Source: Gemmatimonas sp. UBA2094
Lineage (GTDB): Bacteria; Gemmatimonadota; Gemmatimonadetes; Gemmatimonadales; Gemmatimonadaceae
Length of the DNA stretch: 19,621 nucleotides
Assembly (NCBI GenBank): GCA_002331565.1
Contig: DCZC01000085.1
Span: forward strand, 1 to 19,621
Direction of reading: 5' to 3'
Made by a program: the position numbers and the translations under genes
In this document: in pieces, positions 1 to 8,104 of the stretch
Numbering within the stretch: the stretch's first letter is position 1
Layout of the letters: each line of letters begins with the position of its first letter
The notes under the pieces: model-generated
What the model was told of the DNA's origin: nothing
The model's database searches: none
The model's input: only the letters and a program-made list of their open reading frames with translations

Positions 1-1
1 C

Positions 2-772
2 GCCCTCGGCGCCACCGTGGCGGCGGGAACGCTCGGCGTGGGCGGCGGTTTCGCCGTCGGCGCGGCGGCCGGGTTGTTGGTGGCGGCGCTGTTCGCGCTG
101 TTCACTGTTGGGCTCCGCGCCGATCAGATCATCACCGGCACGGCGATCACCATGTTCGCCCTGGGGCTCACCGGCACGCTGTATCGCACGATCTTCGGCG
201 CGTCGGGCGTGGCGCTCGACACGCCCACCTCAGGGGTGTTGCGCATCCCGGGGTTGGCCGACATCCCGCTCGTGGGTCAGGCGCTGTTTACCCAGCCTCC
301 AGCCACGTATGCCGTCATGCTCATCGCGCCGCTGCTCGCGTGGTGGATGCAACGCACCCACGCTGGCCTCGCGCTCCGGGCCATCGGCGAGTACCCCGAT
401 GCGGCCATCGCCGCCGGCATCGCGCCACGACGCTATCAGTTGCTGGCCGTGCTCTTTGCCGGGGCCATGGCCGGTCTCGCCGGTGCCACACTCGTGCTGG
501 CACAGGCCGGCACCTTCGTGGAAGGCATGAGCGCCGGCCGCGGATTCATCGCCATCGCCATCGTCGTGCTCGGCCGCTGGCGCCCACTCGGCGTCGCCGC
601 TGCCGCCCTGCTCTTCGGGGCGGCCAATTCGCTGCAGGTGCTCTTCCAGAGCATGGGGTGGAGCGGCGTCCCGTATCAGCTCTTTCTGGGGCTGCCGTAC
701 GTGCTCACGCTGCTGGTGCTCGCGGGCGCGGGCGGACGGGCCGCCGCGCCCGCTGCGCTGGGGAAGCGGTGA
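2..772 (+). CDS. ABC transporter permease, BmpA-linked nucleoside/simple-sugar type (5' end outside window)
   Basis: Inner-membrane permease subunit of an ABC importer. The reading frame is open to the left edge, so the true start lies upstream; a GTG at 17 is internal. The visible 250-odd residues are mostly hydrophobic, with about six or seven membrane spans. The order of motifs fits the COG1079-like permeases (second permease of nucleoside or simple-sugar importers): an early ADQIITGTAI segment, a middle ALRAIGEYPDAAIAAGI cytoplasmic loop that would contact the ATPase, and a late MSAGRGFIAIAIVVLGRW segment. In known systems of this class the gene follows a substrate-binding lipoprotein, a two-domain ATPase and a first permease, which would sit left of the window. 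Substrate is not readable from the sequence; nucleosides are the best-studied cargo of this class. Family call is firm, substrate is inference. Confidence 0.85.
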   Translation, partial: ALGATVAAGTLGVGGGFAVGAAAGLLVAALFALFTVGLRADQIITGTAITMFALGLTGTLYRTIFGASGVALDTPTSGVLRIPGLADIPLVGQALFTQPPATYAVMLIAPLLAWWMQRTHAGLALRAIGEYPDAAIAAGIAPRRYQLLAVLFAGAMAGLAGATLVLAQAGTFVEGMSAGRGFIAIAIVVLGRWRPLGVAAAALLFGAANSLQVLFQSMGWSGVPYQLFLGLPYVLTLLVLAGAGGRAAAPAALGKR

Positions 773-783
773 TGAGCGTCGAG

Positions 784-823
784 GGGTGAGCTGGAGAGTT
801 GACGGGTGAGCCGGAGAGCTCAT
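784..823 (+). repeat. Two-copy tandem repeat, 20-base unit
   Basis: Two head-to-tail 20-base units lie between the permease stop and the dipeptidase: gggtgagctggagagttgac (784-803) and gggtgagccggagagctcat (804-823), 16 of 20 positions identical. The same core, ggtgagctggagagttga, recurs on the other strand in the spacer at 2371-2406. This looks like a dispersed intergenic sequence rather than a promoter. The role is unknown. Confidence 0.7.
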
Positions 824-894
824 CTCGCAGCACCCCCGCGCACCCTCACGTATTCTTGAGGTACGCGGCACCCCCCTCTCACCCGCTCACTCCC

Positions 895-2190
895 ATGCCC
901 TGTCTCCGCCCCTTCACCCCCGCGCTCGCACTGGCGCTCGGTTTGCCCTTTACGCTTGCGGCGCAGAGCGGCAAGGCCCCGCGCAGCGAAGCCGCCGTGA
1001 TGAGCGCGGCCAAGGCCATCCACGGCAAGGTGCTCAGCATCGACACGCACGTGGACATCTCGCCCGCCAACTTCAGCGAGAGCGGTCCCAACTACACCCA
1101 GAAGCTGCCGCGCACGCAGGTGGACCTGGTGAAGATGGAAGAGGGTGGCCTCGTGGGCGCCTTCCTCATCGTGTACGTGGGACAAACGCCCAACCTCGAC
1201 AGCGCCGGCTTCGCACGGGCGAACGCGCAGGCCATCGAGAAGTTCGAGGCCGTGCATCGCCTCACGGAAAAGCTGGCGCCCACGCGGGCCGAGATCGCCT
1301 ACACGGCCGCGGATGCGCGCCGCATACACGCCGCCGGCAAGCGGGTGATCTTCATCGGCGTCGAGAACGGCTTCCCCATCGGCAGCGACATCACCAACGT
1401 GCAGAAGTTCCACGAACGCGGTGGGCGCTACATGTCGCTGGCCCACAACGGTCACAGCCAGCTCTCCGACAGCAACACCGGTGAGCGCGACGGGGTGTGG
1501 CTGCACAACGGGCTTTCCCCGCTCGGCCGGCAGGTCATCGCCGAGATGAACCGGCTCGGCATGATGATCGACGTATCGCATCCGAGCAAGCAGTCCATGC
1601 TGCAGACGGTCGCGCTCAGCAAGGCGCCCATCATCGGGTCGCACAGCGGCGTCCGGGCGCTGTGCAATCACAGCCGCAACATGGACGACGAGCAGCTCGA
1701 CGCGCTGAAGAAGAACGGGGGCGTGATCCAGCTCGTGGCATTCAACAGCTACGTGAAGTGCAACCCCGCGAAGGACGCCGAACGTGCGGCCGCGGTGGAT
1801 GCGCTACGCAAGGAGTACGGGATCACCGCCACCGGTCGCACCGAAGTACAGGCCGCCATTCAAGCGCTCCCCAACGACAAGCGCAACGAGTACCTGGCAA
1901 AGCAGGAAGACATCACCGCGCGCCGGTATCCCGCCGATCCTGCGGCCACGGTGAAGGACTTCGTGGATCACATCGATTACGTGGTGAAGCGCATCGGCAT
2001 CGACCACGTGGGTATCAGCAGCGACTTCGACGGCGGTGGCGGCGTGGACGGCTTCCGCAACGCCACCGAAGCGCTGAACGTCACGGCGGAACTGGTTCGC
2101 CGGGGGTACACCGAGCAGGAGATCGCGAAGATCTGGGGCGGGAATCTGCTGCGGGTGATGGAGCGGGTGGAGAAAGTGGCCGGGCGGTAG
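895..2190 (+). CDS. Secreted membrane-dipeptidase-like zinc peptidase (M19 family)
   Basis: Predicted dipeptidase of the M19 (renal dipeptidase) family, 431 residues, which cleaves dipeptides, in known members including ones with a C-terminal D-residue. The ATG at 895 is chosen because it gives a classic signal peptide ending near TLAAQS, so the enzyme should be exported; an in-frame TTG at 799 would put a charged stretch before it. The metal-site residues of the family are all visible: His52 and Asp54 in DTHVD, Glu157 in GVENG, His229 in DVSHPS, His250 in GSHSG, and Asp377 in SSDFDGG. An insertion at about residues 285-355, rich in Ala, Lys and Glu, lengthens it relative to the shortest family members. 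No good ribosome-binding site precedes the ATG. It stands alone on its strand, so a peptide or peptidoglycan-fragment scavenging role is inference. Confidence 0.88.
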   Translation: MPCLRPFTPALALALGLPFTLAAQSGKAPRSEAAVMSAAKAIHGKVLSIDTHVDISPANFSESGPNYTQKLPRTQVDLVKMEEGGLVGAFLIVYVGQTPNLDSAGFARANAQAIEKFEAVHRLTEKLAPTRAEIAYTAADARRIHAAGKRVIFIGVENGFPIGSDITNVQKFHERGGRYMSLAHNGHSQLSDSNTGERDGVWLHNGLSPLGRQVIAEMNRLGMMIDVSHPSKQSMLQTVALSKAPIIGSHSGVRALCNHSRNMDDEQLDALKKNGGVIQLVAFNSYVKCNPAKDAERAAAVDALRKEYGITATGRTEVQAAIQALPNDKRNEYLAKQEDITARRYPADPAATVKDFVDHIDYVVKRIGIDHVGISSDFDGGGGVDGFRNATEALNVTAELVRRGYTEQEIAKIWGGNLLRVMERVEKVAGR

Positions 2191-2274
2191 ATGACCTGCA
2201 GAATCTCGGCGTCGTCGTGAGACACGTGCAATGCGTGGTGATTTTTGAGATAAGGAGTTGAGCCGGAGAATACC

Positions 2275-2400
2275 GCTGGAGAATTGAGCTCGGATAGCGG
2301 TGAGATCTGCGCTGGCCAGCCGCGAGAAGTGAGGAGACGACGCTCAACTCTCACCGCTAGAACCCTCGTGCTCACCGCTATCCGGACTCAACTCTCCAGC
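2275..2400. repeat. Long imperfect inverted repeat in convergent spacer
   Basis: The 258-base spacer between the dipeptidase stop and the SNF2 gene stop holds two 30-base arms, 2275-2304 and 2371-2400, that are reverse complements at 27 of 30 positions, separated by 66 bases. The arms carry the cores ggatagcggtgag and gctggaga.ttgag. The loop contains a perfect 10-base palindrome gctggccagc at 2311-2320 and an extra inverted copy of the gagttgag core. The position between two converging genes would suit a transcript end, but there is no T-run, and the arms share sequence with the tandem repeat near 784. I see no gene in 2191-2448. Confidence 0.75.
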
Positions 2401-2418
2401 TCACCCTTCACCTCTACG

Positions 2419-2446
2419 TCGCAGCTCTGAGGTCGCAGCTCTCAGG
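2419..2446. repeat. Tandem 14-base duplication next to SNF2 stop codon
   Basis: Two adjacent copies, tcgcagctctgagg (2419-2432) and tcgcagctctcagg (2433-2446), differ at one base. They end three bases before the reverse-strand stop codon of the helicase gene. Probably replication slippage in the spacer. Confidence 0.6.
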
Positions 2447-2448
2447 TC

Positions 2449-5358
2449 TCAGCCCAGCAGCAGCTCCAGCTCCGCGCGCCCGATCGTTCCCAATCCCCCC
2501 TTGTCTTCGGACAGGATCGCGTCCGCCAGTGCGCGCTTGCTCGCCTGCAATTCGAGAATCTTCGATTCGATCGTATCGCGCGCGACTACGCGCGTGGCGA
2601 GCACGTGACGTGTCTGCCCGATGCGATGCGCGCGGTCGATTGCCTGCGCTTCCACCGCCGGGTTCCACCATGGGTCGAGGAGATACACGTACTCGGCGGC
2701 GGTGAGATTGAGCCCGTGTCCGCCGGCCTTGAGGCTGATGAGAAACACCGGCGGGCCCTCCGGACTCTGGAAGCGCGCCACGCGTGTCCCGCGATCCTTC
2801 GTCCGTCCGTCGAGGTACTCGTACTTGAGCCCCACGGCGTCGAGGCGGTCCTTCACCAGCGCGAGGAAGCTCGTGAACTGCGAGAACACCAGCGCCTTGT
2901 GCCCCTCGGCCGTCACCTCCTGCAGCGCCGGAATGAGCGCGTCGAGCTTGGCGCTCGGCAACCCCGCGCGACGCGGGTCGGCGAGCACCGGGTGACACGC
3001 GGCCTGGCGCAAGCGCAGCAGTGCTTCGAGAATCTGCATGCGTGAGCGCGTCATGCCGGTCTTGTCGAGCAGCGCGAACAGACTCTCCGCCTGCTGCACG
3101 CGCAGTTCGTCGTAGAACGCGCGCTGCTTGGGCTCGAGCTCCACCTCCAGCGTCTGCTCCACGCGCGGCGGCAGCTCGCTCGCCACCTGCGCCTTGGTGC
3201 GCCGCAGAATCACCGGACGCAACGCGCGCGCAAGGACGTCATCGGGACGCGAGTCTCCCGCCTCCCGCGCCACGTCTCCCAGCATGCGCGCGGCCCGGCT
3301 GAAGCGCGTGCTCGCCCCCAACATCCCGGGATTCAGGAACTCGAAGAGACTCCACAACTCCTCGATGCGGTTCTCGATGGGCGTGCCGCTCAACGCGAGC
3401 CGGTGGTCGCCCTGCAGCAACCGCGCCGCCTTGGCCGTAGCGGTGCCGGCATTCTTGATGGCCTGCGCTTCGTCGAGCACCAGATAGTCGAAGCGGCGCT
3501 GCCCGAGCGACAACACATCGCGACGCAACGTGCCGTAGGTGGTGATCACCAAGTCGGCATCGATCTGCTCGATCGGTGTGTCGGCGCGATCGGGCATACT
3601 CAGGTCGAGCACCCGCAGCTGGGGCGTGAATCGCGCCGCTTCCTGCACCCAGTTGAACACGAGCGACCGCGGCACCACCAGCAGACTCGGTCCACGTCCC
3701 TCGGCACGTCGGGCTTCGAGCAGGGCGAGCACCTGTACCGTCTTGCCGAGCCCCATGTCGTCGGCGAGACAGCCGCCGAGGCCGAACTGTCGCAGGAAGG
3801 CGAACCAGCCGAGCGCCTCGTGCTGATAGCCACGCAGTTCGCCCACGAAGCCTGCGGGAACGGCCACTTCCCCCACCGACCGGAAGTCGCGCAGCTGTTC
3901 ACGGGCGTGCGTGAGCTGCGCATCCACGTCGGGCTCGGGAAGCGAGTCGAGCAGCACGTCGACGAGGGCCAGCTGCCCGCGACCGAATCGCACGGTGTCC
4001 CCGTGCCGCTCACCCAGCTGCAACATCGCCTGCCATTCGGCCAGACTCGCGCGTGGCATGAGCCCCATGGAGCCGTCCGGAAGCTCGATCACGTCCTCGC
4101 CCGCGGCACGGCGCTGCAGCACGTGGAACAGCGGCACGCGATGTTCGCCGTAGGTCACGGCGCCCGTGATGTCGAACCAGTCGATGCCCGATTGCGCGCG
4201 CACGTCGAGCGCGCCGGCCGGAACCACCGCACGGCCCTCATGCTGCACCTGCCAGCCATCCTGCACAAGCGTACTCAGCGTGCGCAGCAGCACCTGCGAC
4301 GGTAGCGCGAGCCGCATGCGGTTGGAACTGGCCGAGTAGTGCTCTTGCGCGCCAAGCGTGCGCAACCGCAGTACCGCACTGCGCTCGGTCGACAGCCGGC
4401 GACGATAGAGCGTACCGCCGGCGCGGTCGAACAACCATGGCGATTCCGTACCCGCCTCGACGAAGCTGTCGCCGTAACGGAAACGCACGGCCAACCAGGT
4501 GAGCGGATTGCGCAGCCCACCCACATCCGCCTGCGTGACGATGTACGGCACCGGCGGCACGTCGCGTTCGGATTGCAGCGCGCCGTCGGGGAGCGACAGC
4601 GGCGGCAGCCCCGGCGTGCTGTGATACTGCTCGAGGAAGTCGGAGAGATCGTGACCGATCTCGAGCTCGCCATCGCGCCACAATGCGGCCGCGAGCGGCT
4701 GCAGCGCACCGAGCTCCACGCGCGCGAGCCGGTTGCCCGCGAGCAGCAGATCGTTGCCCACCAGGAAGTCCACATCGTGAACCGCCAGCCGCGCATGCTC
4801 GATGTCCCCCTCGCGCGCCAGTGCCCCGGTGAGCTTGTGTACGCCAGCGACGTCGGTCACCACGTCCACCTGCAGGGTGTACGGGAGGCCATCGTCCCAA
4901 TGCAGCTGGCGCTTGTCGAGACGCGGCCGTGAACTCTTCACCAGCGCGCGCCCCGTTTCGCAGACGAGCCGCAATGTGGGCTCGTACGCCCGCGGTGGAA
5001 TCACGAACCCGTTGGCCGGCATCCCCGTCATATGCGCCAGCGGGCCGGTGCCCAGCAGGAGATTGGCAATGAGCCGGTCACTCGCCTCCGGCGCATTCGT
5101 CCACGCCTCTGCGGTGAAGGCGAACGGCTGCGCCTCATCCCACACGCCATCACGATTGCGACGCTGCGTGGCCACCGACACCTGCACGCCCGGCGATCCC
5201 GTCGGCATGGCCAGATGGACGAGATAGACGATGCGGCGATCGGCAGGGAGCGACGGGACCCGCGACACCGGAGCCGCCGGGGTGTTCGCCCCCTGCGCGC
5301 GCGCCACCTGCTCGAGCGCCACTTTCCACGGCGCGTCCGGACCACCCGGCGCCGTCAT
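2449..5358 (-). CDS. SNF2/Rad54-family helicase-like ATPase
   Basis: DNA-translocating ATPase of the SNF2 family, 969 residues from the ATG at 5358. Residues 1 to about 490 are a poorly conserved N-terminal region; the ATPase follows. Motifs in order: GELRGYQHEALGWF, Walker A in DDMGLGKT at about 533-540, ITTYGTLRRD, Walker B as DEAQ at about 627, SGTPIEN, then the second lobe with LVFSQFTSFL, GGHGLNLTAA, DPWWNPAVEAQAIDRAHRIGQ near 900-916. Bacterial relatives often carry a SWIM zinc finger at the N-terminus; I find almost no Cys there, so it looks absent. The start is uncertain: frames run up to a TTG at 5460, but a promoter-like sequence lies across that point, so the ATG at 5358 or a GTG near 5418 is more likely. 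It follows tex on the same strand. A role in transcription recycling or repair, as for RapA-like proteins, is inference. Confidence 0.9.
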   Translation of the reverse strand: MTAPGGPDAPWKVALEQVARAQGANTPAAPVSRVPSLPADRRIVYLVHLAMPTGSPGVQVSVATQRRNRDGVWDEAQPFAFTAEAWTNAPEASDRLIANLLLGTGPLAHMTGMPANGFVIPPRAYEPTLRLVCETGRALVKSSRPRLDKRQLHWDDGLPYTLQVDVVTDVAGVHKLTGALAREGDIEHARLAVHDVDFLVGNDLLLAGNRLARVELGALQPLAAALWRDGELEIGHDLSDFLEQYHSTPGLPPLSLPDGALQSERDVPPVPYIVTQADVGGLRNPLTWLAVRFRYGDSFVEAGTESPWLFDRAGGTLYRRRLSTERSAVLRLRTLGAQEHYSASSNRMRLALPSQVLLRTLSTLVQDGWQVQHEGRAVVPAGALDVRAQSGIDWFDITGAVTYGEHRVPLFHVLQRRAAGEDVIELPDGSMGLMPRASLAEWQAMLQLGERHGDTVRFGRGQLALVDVLLDSLPEPDVDAQLTHAREQLRDFRSVGEVAVPAGFVGELRGYQHEALGWFAFLRQFGLGGCLADDMGLGKTVQVLALLEARRAEGRGPSLLVVPRSLVFNWVQEAARFTPQLRVLDLSMPDRADTPIEQIDADLVITTYGTLRRDVLSLGQRRFDYLVLDEAQAIKNAGTATAKAARLLQGDHRLALSGTPIENRIEELWSLFEFLNPGMLGASTRFSRAARMLGDVAREAGDSRPDDVLARALRPVILRRTKAQVASELPPRVEQTLEVELEPKQRAFYDELRVQQAESLFALLDKTGMTRSRMQILEALLRLRQAACHPVLADPRRAGLPSAKLDALIPALQEVTAEGHKALVFSQFTSFLALVKDRLDAVGLKYEYLDGRTKDRGTRVARFQSPEGPPVFLISLKAGGHGLNLTAAEYVYLLDPWWNPAVEAQAIDRAHRIGQTRHVLATRVVARDTIESKILELQASKRALADAILSEDKGGLGTIGRAELELLLG

Positions 5359-5449
5359 CGGTCTGTCAGCCGCTGCAGAGAAATCACGATCGGGAGGCTC
5401 GTTGCCAACCACGCTCACCGGAAAACACCGGCGCAAAAGGCGAATCTGC

Positions 5450-5478
5450 AGCATAGCCAATTGCGCCCCAAATGACCA
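5450..5478 (-). promoter_or_regulatory. Candidate sigma-70-type promoter for the SNF2 gene
   Basis: On the minus strand TGGTCA (5478-5473) is followed after exactly 17 bases by TATGCT (5455-5450), four of six matches to each consensus box. It falls in the short gap after the tex stop codon, and predicts a transcript start near 5443, upstream of the ATG at 5358. Consensus match only. Confidence 0.4.
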
Positions 5479-5495
5479 CGGCTTTCACTCCATCC

Positions 5496-7850
5496 TTACT
5501 TGAACCGAATTCCGTTCGGCGCCACCGCGCCCTTGGCCGGCACGAACGGCTTCGCGGCAGGCTTGAAGCCACCCTTGAGGGGGGCGCGTTGGCCGGTGTT
5601 CTGCCGCGTCTCACGATTGTTCTGCTCCACGTCCCTGCGCGTCCCGCCTTCGGCGCTGCCGGCTTTCGGCCCCATGCCGCCGTCGCTGCGCATGCTGAGC
5701 GCGATGCGATTGCGCGGCAGATCCACGCTCTGCACGGTGACCTTCACCTTCATCCCCACCTTCACCACGTCGTTCGGATCCTTCACGTAGCGATCGGCCA
5801 ACTGGCTCACGTGCACGAGACCATCCTGATGCACGCCGATATCCACGAACACGCCAAACGCCACGATGTTCGTCACCACGCCTTCCAGCACCATGCCCGG
5901 CAACAGATCGCTGGGCTTCTGAATATCCTCGCGGAAGGCGGGCGGCTCGAAGGCGGCGCGCGGGTCACGGCCTGGCTTCTTGAGCTCGGCCGCGATATCG
6001 ACGAGCGTGGGCATACCCACATCGCCGCTCACGTATTTCCGCAGGTCGATCCTGTCGACCAGCGCATCGTTGGCGATGAACTCCGCCACGTTCACCCCGA
6101 GATCCTGCGCCATGCGCTCCACCAGCGCGTATCGCTCGGGGTGCACCGCGCTCGCATCGAGCGGATGCGCACCGCCGCGTACGCGAAGGAAGCCGGCGGC
6201 CTGTTCGAAAGCCTTCGCGCCGAGTCGCGGCACATCCTTGAGATCGTGGCGGCTCTGGAAGCCGCCCTTGCTGTCACGCAGCGACACGATGGCCTGCGCG
6301 AGGCTCGGGCCGATACCGGCCACGTAGCCAAGCAGAGCGGGCGATGCCGTGTTGATCTCCACGCCCACACGGTTCACGGCGCTTTCCACGGTCTCGTCGA
6401 GACGCTGCTTGAGCTTCGTCTGGTTCACGTCGTGCTGATACTGCCCCACACCGATACTCTTGGGGTCGATCTTCACGAGCTCGGCGAGCGGATCCTGCAG
6501 GCGGCGCGCGATGCTCACCGCGCCGCGCAACGACACATCGAGCTCCGGGAATTCCGAGCGGGCGAGATCGCTTGCGCTGTACACGGAGGCACCGGCCTCG
6601 TTAACCACGACCACCTGCGGACGCGGGGCGTCCATCTCGCGCAGCGCCGCCTTGGTGAGCGTTTCCGTCTCACGGCTCGCGGTGCCGTTGCCGATGGCGA
6701 TGAGTTCGGGCATGAAGCGAGTCACCAGCGCGCGCACGGCGCCGGCGAACCGGTCTTCCTGGTGCAGATACAGCGTGTCGGTGTGCACGAGCGCCCCCGT
6801 CGCGCTCACCACCGCCACTTTCACGCCGGTGCGGAATCCGGGGTCGAGGCCAATCACCTTCTTCTCGCCCGCGGGACTCGCCAGCAGCAGCTGTTCGAGG
6901 TTGCGGCCGAAGATGGTGATGGCCTCGTCGTCGGCGCGCGTCTTGAGTTCCACGCGCAGTTCCACTTCGATGGCCGGCGACAGCAGCCGCTTGTACGCGT
7001 CGGCGCACACGAGCGTGTACTGCTGCCGCGCATTCTTGCCCGCTCCCGCTTCGTCGAGCAGGCGCGCGTTGATCTCCTCCACCGGCGCCTCGATGCGCCA
7101 GAGCAGTTCGCCTTCGGTTTCGCCGCGACGGATGGCAAGCATCCGGTGGCTGGGAATGGTGCCCAACGATTCGGAGAATTCGAAGTAATCCTTGAACTTC
7201 GATTCGTCGTGCTTCTTCTCGGCGATCACGCTGCTCTTCACCACACCCTTGGCGCGCGTGATTTCACGCACCCAGCCGCGGATCACGGCATCCTCGGCGA
7301 TCTGTTCGGCCAGGATGTCGCGCGCACCCTGCAGCGCCGCCTCCGCGGTGGGCACCTCGCTCGGTGTGCCGTCAGCCTCCGGCAGCACGAACTCGGCCGC
7401 CTTCACCAACGCCGAGGCATCGTCGACACCGCCCTCCGACAGCAGCTCGGCCAGAGGGCCAAGCCCGCGTTCCCGCGCGATCATCGCGCGCGTGCGACGC
7501 TTCGGCTTGAAGGGCAGGTACAGGTCTTCGAGCGCCTGCTTCGTGTCTGCCGCCATGATGGCGGCCTTGAGCGTGTCGTCGAGCTTGCCCTGCTCGTCGA
7601 TGCTCTTGATGATCGCGGCACGACGATCTTCCATTTCCCCCAGATACTCGGCGCGCTCACGCACATCGCGCAGCTGCACTTCGTCGAGCCCGCCGGTCAT
7701 TTCCTTGCGGTAGCGCGCGATGAAGGGGAGCGTGGCCCCCTCGGCGAAGAGGGCAAGGGTTCGCTGAACCTGCTGCAGGTTGAGCGACAATTCGGTCGCC
7801 ACGCGCGCCATGAGGGCGGGGGCGAGTGTCTCGGAGGCGGGAGCAGTCAT
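5496..7850 (-). CDS. tex: Tex-family RNA-binding transcription accessory protein
   Basis: Cytoplasmic nucleic-acid-binding protein of the Tex (YhgF) family, 784 residues, the usual family length. Start ATG at 7850 is chosen because the family N-terminus (LSLNLQQVQRTLALFAEGATLPFIARYRKE) begins just after it; the open frame up to 8147 runs through repeat sequence. Domain order: N-terminal Tex region 1 to about 190 with ALEDLYLPFKPKRRTRA near 100; a YqgF/RNase H-like domain from about 330 with GLDPGFRTGVKVAVV; helix-hairpin-helix segments about 493-560 (NTASPALLGYVAGIGPSLA and DVPRLGAKAFEQAAGF); an S1 RNA-binding domain about 645-720 (GVVTNIVAFGVFVDIG, DGLVHVSQLAD). A basic tail of some 65 residues rich in Gly, Arg and Lys follows, likely an extra RNA contact. 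Known members affect transcription and toxin gene expression; the exact job here cannot be read. Confidence 0.96.
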   Translation of the reverse strand: MTAPASETLAPALMARVATELSLNLQQVQRTLALFAEGATLPFIARYRKEMTGGLDEVQLRDVRERAEYLGEMEDRRAAIIKSIDEQGKLDDTLKAAIMAADTKQALEDLYLPFKPKRRTRAMIARERGLGPLAELLSEGGVDDASALVKAAEFVLPEADGTPSEVPTAEAALQGARDILAEQIAEDAVIRGWVREITRAKGVVKSSVIAEKKHDESKFKDYFEFSESLGTIPSHRMLAIRRGETEGELLWRIEAPVEEINARLLDEAGAGKNARQQYTLVCADAYKRLLSPAIEVELRVELKTRADDEAITIFGRNLEQLLLASPAGEKKVIGLDPGFRTGVKVAVVSATGALVHTDTLYLHQEDRFAGAVRALVTRFMPELIAIGNGTASRETETLTKAALREMDAPRPQVVVVNEAGASVYSASDLARSEFPELDVSLRGAVSIARRLQDPLAELVKIDPKSIGVGQYQHDVNQTKLKQRLDETVESAVNRVGVEINTASPALLGYVAGIGPSLAQAIVSLRDSKGGFQSRHDLKDVPRLGAKAFEQAAGFLRVRGGAHPLDASAVHPERYALVERMAQDLGVNVAEFIANDALVDRIDLRKYVSGDVGMPTLVDIAAELKKPGRDPRAAFEPPAFREDIQKPSDLLPGMVLEGVVTNIVAFGVFVDIGVHQDGLVHVSQLADRYVKDPNDVVKVGMKVKVTVQSVDLPRNRIALSMRSDGGMGPKAGSAEGGTRRDVEQNNRETRQNTGQRAPLKGGFKPAAKPFVPAKGAVAPNGIRFK

Positions 7851-7858
7851 AGGCGCGG

Positions 7859-7864
7859 ATACTA
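7859..7864 (-). promoter_or_regulatory. -10-like hexamer just upstream of tex
   Basis: On the minus strand TAGTAT (4 of 6 consensus) is followed by eight bases and the tex ATG. A start of transcription at the usual distance would leave an almost leaderless mRNA. No clear -35 box and no Shine-Dalgarno sequence are visible. Confidence 0.3.
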
Positions 7865-7968
7865 CGCGCGCCGGGAGCGGATTTGGAGGGCTTGCGGAAC
7901 GGCGAGAACGCGTGCGGGAAACGCGAGAACGAAGCCGGGAATACGCTCGGCTGGTACCGGCTGGGGGC

Positions 7969-8067
7969 GGGAGGCGGGCGTTTGGGGTTTGGGGTTGGTG
8001 CAACACCAGCGCCCGACGTCCGAAGAGCGAAACACTCCGAACACCCGACTCCCACCGCCCGCCTCCC
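7969..8067. repeat. Inverted repeat with G-rich arm between lipoprotein gene and tex
   Basis: The 254-base spacer 7851-8104 holds a perfect 12-base inverted repeat, gggaggcgggcg (7969-7980) and cgcccgcctccc (8056-8067). Weak pairing extends inward: the left arm continues into a G/T-rich run with two copies of tttgggg (7981-7994) and the right arm is C-rich. A small hairpin, tggtg-caa-cacca (7996-8008), sits inside. On the minus strand it lies downstream of the lipoprotein gene and upstream of tex, so it could end the first transcript or be a dispersed element. No gene is visible in this spacer. Confidence 0.6.
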
Positions 8068-8104
8068 ACCGGTCCATCGCACCCGCGCTGTTGCAGCTGC
8101 GGAG

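Noticed and set aside
799..894. TTG-started extension of the dipeptidase
   Set aside because: It would put 32 non-conserved residues before a clear signal peptide and partly uses the tandem repeat.
820..1671. Minus-strand frame opposite the dipeptidase
   Set aside because: Shadow of a gene with all M19 metal-site residues on the plus strand.
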